Origin: Flavobacteriaceae bacterium | Lineage (GTDB): Bacteria > Bacteroidota > Bacteroidia > Flavobacteriales > Flavobacteriaceae | Length of the DNA stretch: 11,023 bases | NCBI GenBank assembly: GCA_947482805.1 | Contig: CANKLK010000065.1 | Location: 1-11,023, forward strand | Reading direction: 5' to 3' | Part shown: in pieces, positions 6,674 to 11,023 of the stretch | Position numbering within the stretch: position 1 is the stretch's first letter | Layout: every line of letters begins with the position of its first letter | Position numbers and translations under genes: made by a program | Notes under the pieces: model-generated | The model's input: only the letters and a program-made list of their open reading frames with translations | What the model was told of the DNA's origin: nothing | The model's database searches: none

Positions 6674-7636
6674 ATGATGAATATAAAAACATTTCTGGTT
6701 ACTGGTTTTTTGATTATTTCTACATCCCAATATGCACAATATACAGACATTATAAATTCCAACAGACCTGGAAAATCAATGTCTGCATTTTCGGTTGGAA
6801 AAACGGTAATTCAAGCGGAGGTCGGATTGTATGGCATTAGAGAAGACCACGATTTATTGCGTTATGAAGCGAATGGTTTTGGGACTGAATTTGATGTAAG
6901 ATACGGAGCCTTTTTTGATCAATTTGAATTTACTTTAAATACTCAATACCAATATGATTGGTATCAGGCGCCATTAATTAACGATACCCGTGGTGGATTT
7001 AAGCAAGTTACTGTTGGAGCAAAATACTTGGTTTACGACCCATTTATAAAACAGGATAAGCCAAATATTTACAGTTGGAAAGCCAATCACAAATTTAATT
7101 TGAAGCAATTTATTCCAGCCATAGCGGTGTATGCCGGCTTAAATTTTAATCTTGGGGATAATCCATTTACGTTTCCAACGGATAGAACCATAAGTCCAAA
7201 AGTTATGGTCATAACGCAGCACCATTTTGGAAGTAAATGGGTTTGGGTTAACAATATTATCGCTGATAAATACATGACTGATTATCCTACCTTGGGAATT
7301 ATATCTACCATGACAAGAGGATTTAATATGCGTTGGTCAGGATTTTTAGAATTCCAAGGATACAAAAGTGACTGGTATGCCGATACTGTTTTTAGACTTG
7401 GTGCTGCCTATTTGGTCCGAGAAAACATTCAATTGGATGCTTCTTTTACTAAAAACGTGAAAGACACACCATCGTTGCTTTTGGCAAATGTTGGAATGGC
7501 ATGGCGTTTTGACAGCAATTATGAAACCAATTACAAAAGAGTAAAAGGCGAAAAGAAATCGAAAAAAGATAAAAAATCAAAAGCAGAAAAAGGGAAGAAA
7601 CGTAAAGATGAAGTTGAATTAGAAAAGACCAAATAA
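6674..7636 (+). CDS. Predicted outer-membrane beta-barrel protein (transporter / phenol_MetA_deg-like)
   Basis: This 320-residue precursor has a signal peptide at residues 1-21 and likely cleavage after SQYA, before QYTD. The mature protein opens with the signature INSNRPGKSMSAFSVGKTVIQAEVG (27-51). This is shared by a Bacteroidetes family often called 'transporter' and related to PF13557 outer-membrane beta-barrels. The rest alternates aromatic and polar residues in strands (for example FEFTLNTQYQYDWY, WVWVNNIIADKY, FNMRWSGFLEFQGY), ending in a last strand LLLANVGMAWRFD near 270-282. An unusual tail of 33 residues (288-320) has 15 lysines, followed by an acidic EVELEKTK end. Such a tail after the last strand is not typical of BAM substrates. 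The start could be the first or second of two adjacent ATGs; 6674 is used here. The stop overlaps the next gene's ATG by one base. Its cargo, if any, is unknown. Confidence 0.75.
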   Translation: MMNIKTFLVTGFLIISTSQYAQYTDIINSNRPGKSMSAFSVGKTVIQAEVGLYGIREDHDLLRYEANGFGTEFDVRYGAFFDQFEFTLNTQYQYDWYQAPLINDTRGGFKQVTVGAKYLVYDPFIKQDKPNIYSWKANHKFNLKQFIPAIAVYAGLNFNLGDNPFTFPTDRTISPKVMVITQHHFGSKWVWVNNIIADKYMTDYPTLGIISTMTRGFNMRWSGFLEFQGYKSDWYADTVFRLGAAYLVRENIQLDASFTKNVKDTPSLLLANVGMAWRFDSNYETNYKRVKGEKKSKKDKKSKAEKGKKRKDEVELEKTK

Positions 7637-8757
7637 TGATTACCATAGTTGAAGCCAATTCAAAAAAGCTGCTAAAAGAGTTTGTAAAATTTCCTTTTTC
7701 CTTATATAAAAACCATCCGTATTGGGTCCCGCCGTTAATTAATGACGAGTTGGAAACTTTTGATAAAACTAAAAATCCAGCATTTACATCTGCTGAAGCA
7801 AATTTCTATTTGGCCTACCAAGACAATAAAGTGGTTGGTAGAATTGCTGCCATTATAAATTGGAATGAAGTCAACGACCAACAAAAAAAGAAAGTGCGTT
7901 TTGGATGGTGGGATGTTGTTGATGATATTGAAGTTACCAAAGCATTGTTAGAGAAAGTCTATGAATTAGGCAGAAAAAAAAATTTAGAATATGTTGAAGG
8001 CCCAATGGGTTTTTCAAATTTGGATAAAGTAGGAGTGCTTACAGAAGGCTTTGATGAAATTGGTTCCATGATTACCTGGTATAACTTTCCTTACTACAAA
8101 GAACATTTGGAACAATTAAGTTATGTTAAAGAGAAAGAATATTTGGAAAATAAATTTCCTTTTTCAAATGTTAAAACCGATTTTTTTTTAAAAGCTAATG
8201 AATTAGTAAAAAAGCGTTACGAATTAAAGTCTTTGAATTTTACGAACAATAAAGATATTATGCCTTATGTGGACCAGATGTTTGATTTGTTTAATGCTTC
8301 TTATGCAAATTTGTCTTCTTTTGTTGCGATTACCGATGTTCAAAAAGAATACTTCAAAAAAAAATACATCAGTTTTATCAATCCCGAATATATTAAGTTC
8401 GTTATGGACAAGGATGATAAAATGGTTGCTTTTAGTATAGTGATGCCAAGTTTTTCAGAAGCATTGCAAAAAGCAAAAGGGAAGCTGTTTCCTTTTGGGT
8501 TTTATCATTTGCTCAAAGCAAAAAAAGAAAGTAAAGAAGTGCTTTTCTATTTAATAGGTGTCGACCCGGAATATCAAAGCAAGGGTGTTACGGCGATTAT
8601 TTTTAATGAATACTATACTACTTTTTCGGAGAAAGGAATCCAAAACTGCATTCGAACACCTGAACTTGAAGAAAATCATGCTATTCACAATTTGTGGAAA
8701 CATTTTGACCCGGTTACTTTTAGAAGAAGGCGAACTTATATGAAATATTTAGAGTAG
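7636..8757 (+). CDS. GNAT-superfamily N-acetyltransferase-like protein (YghO-like)
   Basis: This 373-residue soluble protein has no signal peptide or membrane segment. The N-terminus (SLYKNHPYWVPPL, about 22-34, then YLAYQDNKVVGRIAAIIN around 58-75) and the central EGPMGFSNLDKVGVLTEGFD (121-140) match the YghO-like group, a poorly characterised branch of the acyl-CoA N-acyltransferase superfamily. The C-terminal part carries a strand, FYLIGVDPEYQSKGVTAIIF (about 301-320), which looks like the acetyl-CoA pyrophosphate-binding motif A (Q-x-x-G-x-x/A). It lacks the second glycine of the canonical QxxGxG/A, having V instead, so cofactor binding is uncertain. ATG at 7636 overlaps the upstream stop (TAATG), implying translational coupling with the beta-barrel gene. 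Substrate unknown. The two halves suggest a duplicated GNAT fold, but this was not tested. Confidence 0.75.
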   Translation: MITIVEANSKKLLKEFVKFPFSLYKNHPYWVPPLINDELETFDKTKNPAFTSAEANFYLAYQDNKVVGRIAAIINWNEVNDQQKKKVRFGWWDVVDDIEVTKALLEKVYELGRKKNLEYVEGPMGFSNLDKVGVLTEGFDEIGSMITWYNFPYYKEHLEQLSYVKEKEYLENKFPFSNVKTDFFLKANELVKKRYELKSLNFTNNKDIMPYVDQMFDLFNASYANLSSFVAITDVQKEYFKKKYISFINPEYIKFVMDKDDKMVAFSIVMPSFSEALQKAKGKLFPFGFYHLLKAKKESKEVLFYLIGVDPEYQSKGVTAIIFNEYYTTFSEKGIQNCIRTPELEENHAIHNLWKHFDPVTFRRRRTYMKYLE

Positions 8758-9056
8758 CCTATCATCAAATCTTACCATAATTGAAATAGATACTTAAGAA
8801 AGCATAATTTAAAATACTAGTAGAAATTATTGAAATTAGGTCTTCTTAATATATTTTATACCATTTATCGATTAAATAATGTTATTTATCTGATTAAAAT
8901 GACTTTTCGTAGAAAAAATCGTTTTATATTTCTTTATAATTCTATAATTAGATTTTGAAATCAATTAGATGTAACCTAATAAAAAACATTAAAACGAAAA
9001 AATAAAATTATATTGAATTAGCTAAATCAATTGAAAATACCTAATTATTTTAAGTT
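8758..9056. other. AT-rich intergenic gap between convergent genes
   Basis: These 299 bases lie between the ends of the GNAT and TerC genes. All frames I read are broken by frequent stops and I see no RNA gene. ATTAGGT (8835-8841), ACCTAAT (8974-8980) and ACCTAAT (9039-9045) are scattered short repeats. TTTTC-GTA-GAAAA (8904-8916) is a tiny stem. None is a convincing terminator, although convergent transcripts must end here. Confidence 0.6.
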
Positions 9057-10001
9057 TCAATCTTCAGCTTTACTTTTCTTAATAGAAATGATTATGCCTA
9101 TTATAAGCGACAAAGCAATAAAACTTAACGAAGCCCATTCAGGAAATTTATAATGGTGGACTACTAACATTTTAATTCCAACAAAAGTAAGTATGGCAAT
9201 TAAACTATATTCTAGATAGCTAAATTTTTCCAACATATTTGCCAAAAAGAAATACATCGAACGCAATCCAAGAATGGCGAAAATATTAGAACTAAAGACT
9301 AAAAAAGGATCAGATGTGATTGCAAGTATAGCAGGAACACTATCTAAAGCAAATAGCATATCCATTACTTCAATTACGAGCAAAGCGACAAAAAGTGGTG
9401 TCGCATGATTCACGTTGTTAATTTTTGTAAAAAAATGTTCTTTCTCAGCATGGCTTGTTATGGGAATAATTTTACCAATAACTCTGTATACAATTGATTT
9501 CTTTGGATTAAACTCATCTTCATTTCCTTTGAATAACATTTTAATAGCAGTAAATAGTAAGAATGCTCCAAACAAGTAAGTCATCCAACTAAATTTGTTT
9601 ATCAATATAACACCAAAGAAAATCATCAATCCTCTAAAAACAATGGCGCCCAAAATTCCCCAAAATAATATTCGATGTTGGTATTTTTGTGGAATTCTGA
9701 AAGAAGCAAAAATTATGGCTATAATAAATATATTATCGATGCTTAACGATAATTCAATAAGATAACCAGTTATATACTTTATAGTTGCTACTGCAGGTTT
9801 TATTCTGGTTGGATTAGCAATGTATTCATTACTGTAGAGCCAATTTACAACCCCTGAAAAACCAAAGGAGAGTGCAACCCAGACTCCAGTCCAAATGCCT
9901 GCATCTTTTGAACTTATAATATGTGGTGTTTTATTGAAAACACCTAAATCTAAAGCGAGAAAAATAAAAATGGTGGCTAAGAATAATATCCAAACGATCA
10001 T
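9057..10001 (-). CDS. TerC-family integral membrane protein (Alx/MeeF-like putative Mn2+ exporter)
   Basis: This 314-residue polytopic protein has about 8-9 membrane helices. Numbering from the alternative start at 10019, the conserved acidic residues of the TerC family are visible: LALDLG (21-26), ELSLSIDNIF (89-98, with E89 and D95), and EVMDMLFALDSVPAI (217-231, with E217, D220 and D226). A gap with GNEDEF and a charged loop (165-200) separates the two halves, as in Alx-type members. Characterised members (Alx, B. subtilis MeeF/MeeY) export manganese, in the latter case for loading secreted enzymes. I choose 10001 (MIVWILFLA...) because a TATATTTG element sits 2 bases before the upstream ATG at 10019; transcription would then begin at about that ATG. 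The 10019 start adds six residues (MSKSYI). I see no yybP-ykoY Mn riboswitch, and the leader looks too short for one. No tellurite-resistance genes accompany it, so the TerC name should not be read as tellurite resistance. Confidence 0.88.
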   Translation of the reverse strand: MIVWILFLATIFIFLALDLGVFNKTPHIISSKDAGIWTGVWVALSFGFSGVVNWLYSNEYIANPTRIKPAVATIKYITGYLIELSLSIDNIFIIAIIFASFRIPQKYQHRILFWGILGAIVFRGLMIFFGVILINKFSWMTYLFGAFLLFTAIKMLFKGNEDEFNPKKSIVYRVIGKIIPITSHAEKEHFFTKINNVNHATPLFVALLVIEVMDMLFALDSVPAILAITSDPFLVFSSNIFAILGLRSMYFFLANMLEKFSYLEYSLIAILTFVGIKMLVVHHYKFPEWASLSFIALSLIIGIIISIKKSKAED

Positions 10002-10021
10002 GATGTATGATTTTGACATTA

Positions 10022-10029
10022 CAAATATA
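10022..10029 (-). promoter_or_regulatory. Bacteroidetes -7 promoter element for terC
   Basis: The minus strand reads TATATTTG, a full match to TAnnTTTG. It ends 2 bases before the ATG at 10019, so transcription would start around or just inside that codon. The upstream 17-23-base window has no TTG. If used, it supports translation starting at the next ATG (10001) or a leaderless mRNA. Confidence 0.5.
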
Positions 10030-10100
10030 GGAGATTGAAAATTTAGAGGTTACTTTTTTATCTATTTAAATAATTTATTTTAATTCAATCAATTTTTATA

Positions 10101-10178
10101 TTAACCCTATAAAAAATAAGGTATAACTATTTTTAAATTAAAATATTATTATATTTGCCAAAAAATAATAGGGTATAA
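10101..10178. promoter_or_regulatory. Repeated AGG(G)TATAA motif around the glutamine synthetase promoter
   Basis: AGGTATAA lies at 10119-10126 and AGGGTATAA at 10170-10178, both on the plus strand and each preceded by an AAAAAATAA run (10111-10119, 10160-10168). A minus-strand variant AGGGTTAA lies at 10108-10101 and forms an imperfect inverted repeat (6 of 8 positions) with the first copy. The two plus-strand copies are about 51 bases apart, close to five helical turns, and bracket the -7 element at 10150-10157. A regulator-binding role is inference. Confidence 0.4.
10150..10157 (+). promoter_or_regulatory. Bacteroidetes -7 promoter element for glutamine synthetase
   Basis: TATATTTG is a full match to TAnnTTTG and lies 39 bases upstream of the start codon at 10197. 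No TTG is found at the usual -33 spacing, which could mean the promoter needs an activator. It is oriented away from the terC promoter at 10022-10029. Confidence 0.5.
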
Positions 10179-10196
10179 TATTAAAAATAAAAAATT

Positions 10197-11023
10197 ATGT
10201 CAACTTTACGTTTCCAAGCATTAAAAGATGCATCAGGTAGAAAACCTGTAAAATTTGAAGAAGCCGGAAAAAAATCAGACCTTTTCGGTTCTAATGTGTT
10301 TAATGATAAAGCAATGAAGCAGTTCTTAACTTCAGATGCGCACAAAGGTGTAAAAGACGCGGTACAGCACGGAACTAAAATTGACAGAAAACTTGCTGAT
10401 TACATCGCAATGGGAATGAAAGAATGGGCATTGTCAAAAGGGGTAACGCATTATACACATTGGTTTCAACCATTGACAGGAACAACCGCTGAAAAACATG
10501 ATGCTTTTTTCGAAACTTCGTATGATGGTTCAGATCCGGTTGAAAAATTTGGTGGAGGACAATTAGTGCAACAAGAACCAGATGCTTCTTCTTTCCCAAA
10601 TGGTGGAATCAGAAATACATTCGAAGCGCGAGGATATACTGCTTGGGACCCAACTTCTCCTGCATTTATTTTTGGAACTACTTTGTGTATTCCAACGGTT
10701 TTTATTTCGTATACAGGTGAAGCTTTAGATTATAAAACCCCACTTTTACGTGCCTTAAATGCCGTAGATGAAGCCGCAGTTGATGTTTGCAAATATTTTG
10801 ATAAAAATGTAAAAAAAGTAACAGCCACTTTAGGTTGGGAACAAGAATATTTTTTAGTTGATTCAGCTTTAGCCCATTCACGACCTGATTTGGTAATGAC
10901 AGGTAGAACGCTGCTGGGACATACTTCAGCAAAAGGGCAACAATTAGATGATCATTATTTTGGGTCAATTCCATCTCGTGCTTTAAATTATATGCGTGAA
11001 CTTGAGGAAGAATGTATGTTACT
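10197..11023 (+). CDS. glnN: Type III glutamine synthetase, N-terminal part (partial)
   Basis: The first 275 codons of a gene that continues past the window; class III enzymes are usually a little over 700 residues. It makes glutamine from glutamate, ammonia and ATP in the cytoplasm and is the main ammonia-assimilating enzyme in many Bacteroidetes. Class III features are [11 protein letters not shown] (30-40), [20 protein letters not shown] (81-100), [19 protein letters not shown] (119-137), [11 protein letters not shown] (149-159), and the metal-binding [10 protein letters not shown] (213-222, with E215 and E217), then DHYFGSIP (252-259). These match class III and are unlike the shorter class I and II proteins. 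The start at 10197 (MSTLRF) is preceded by A-rich sequence with no Shine-Dalgarno, normal for Bacteroidetes. A -7 element and repeated AGG(G)TATAA motifs lie upstream, suggesting regulated expression. No GlnB gene is visible in the window. Confidence 0.95.
   Translation, partial: MSTLRFQALKDASGRKPVKFEEAGKKSDLFGSNVFNDKAMKQFLTSDAHKGVKDAVQHGTKIDRKLADYIAMGMKEWALSKGVTHYTHWFQPLTGTTAEKHDAFFETSYDGSDPVEKFGGGQLVQQEPDASSFPNGGIRNTFEARGYTAWDPTSPAFIFGTTLCIPTVFISYTGEALDYKTPLLRALNAVDEAAVDVCKYFDKNVKKVTATLGWEQEYFLVDSALAHSRPDLVMTGRTLLGHTSAKGQQLDDHYFGSIPSRALNYMRELEEECML

Noticed and set aside
8904..8916. TTTTC-GTA-GAAAA stem as a terminator
   Set aside because: The stem is 5 bp, almost all A-T, with no clean T-run; it could easily arise by chance in this AT-rich gap.
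9057..10001. Tellurite-resistance operon suggested by the TerC name
   Set aside because: No terA, terB, terD, terZ or similar genes are present, and the protein is of the stand-alone Alx/Mee type.
10020..10196. yybP-ykoY manganese riboswitch before terC
   Set aside because: I see no characteristic paired helices, and the -7 element lies only 2 bases from the first ATG, leaving no leader to hold one.
10375..10974. Antisense ORFs within the glutamine synthetase gene (10375-10599 and 10702-10974)
   Set aside because: The plus strand encodes conserved glutamine synthetase motifs throughout; the antisense frames look like by-products.
1..11023. CRISPR array, insertion sequence, phage or toxin-antitoxin module
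   Set aside because: I found no direct-repeat/spacer pattern, transposase, terminal inverted repeats, integrase or paired small genes.

Overview
The window looks like chromosomal DNA of a Flavobacteriaceae bacterium, most likely Flavobacterium or a close relative. The evidence is the low G+C content, A-rich sequence instead of Shine-Dalgarno sites before start codons, matches to the Bacteroidetes -7 promoter element TAnnTTTG, a class III glutamine synthetase, and families typical of this group (DUF4834, YfhO).

Layout from left to right. (1) Positions 2-190 hold the last 62 codons of a plus-strand phosphohexomutase (GlmM type). (2) Positions 211-6548 hold a minus-strand block, read from right to left: DUF4834 membrane protein, YfhO-family polytopic membrane protein, GT4 glycosyltransferase, MVF/Wzx-type flippase, VTT/DedA-like membrane protein. 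This looks like a cell-envelope glycan module with a glycosyltransferase, a likely GT-C-like membrane enzyme and a lipid-linked sugar flippase. The VTT gene appears to be interrupted by a -1 frameshift near its 3' end. (3) Positions 6674-8757 hold a plus-strand pair: a predicted outer-membrane beta-barrel protein with a lysine-rich tail, and a YghO-like GNAT protein coupled to it by a TAATG overlap. (4) Positions 8758-9056 are an AT-rich gap between convergent genes with no recognisable gene. (5) Positions 9057-10001 hold a minus-strand TerC-family membrane protein. (6) From 10197 to the end is the N-terminal 275 codons of a class III glutamine synthetase, transcribed divergently from terC across a 195-bp region with two -7 promoter matches and repeated AGG(G)TATAA motifs.

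I see no mobile element, CRISPR array, rRNA or tRNA, and no clear new defence or metabolic system. The best second-look items are the frameshifted VTT gene with a canonical TTTAAAA slippery heptamer, two 7-bp-period repeat arrays lying at gene 3' ends in the glycan block, the repeated motif around the glutamine synthetase promoter, and promoter evidence that changes the start codons of terC and the DUF4834 gene.
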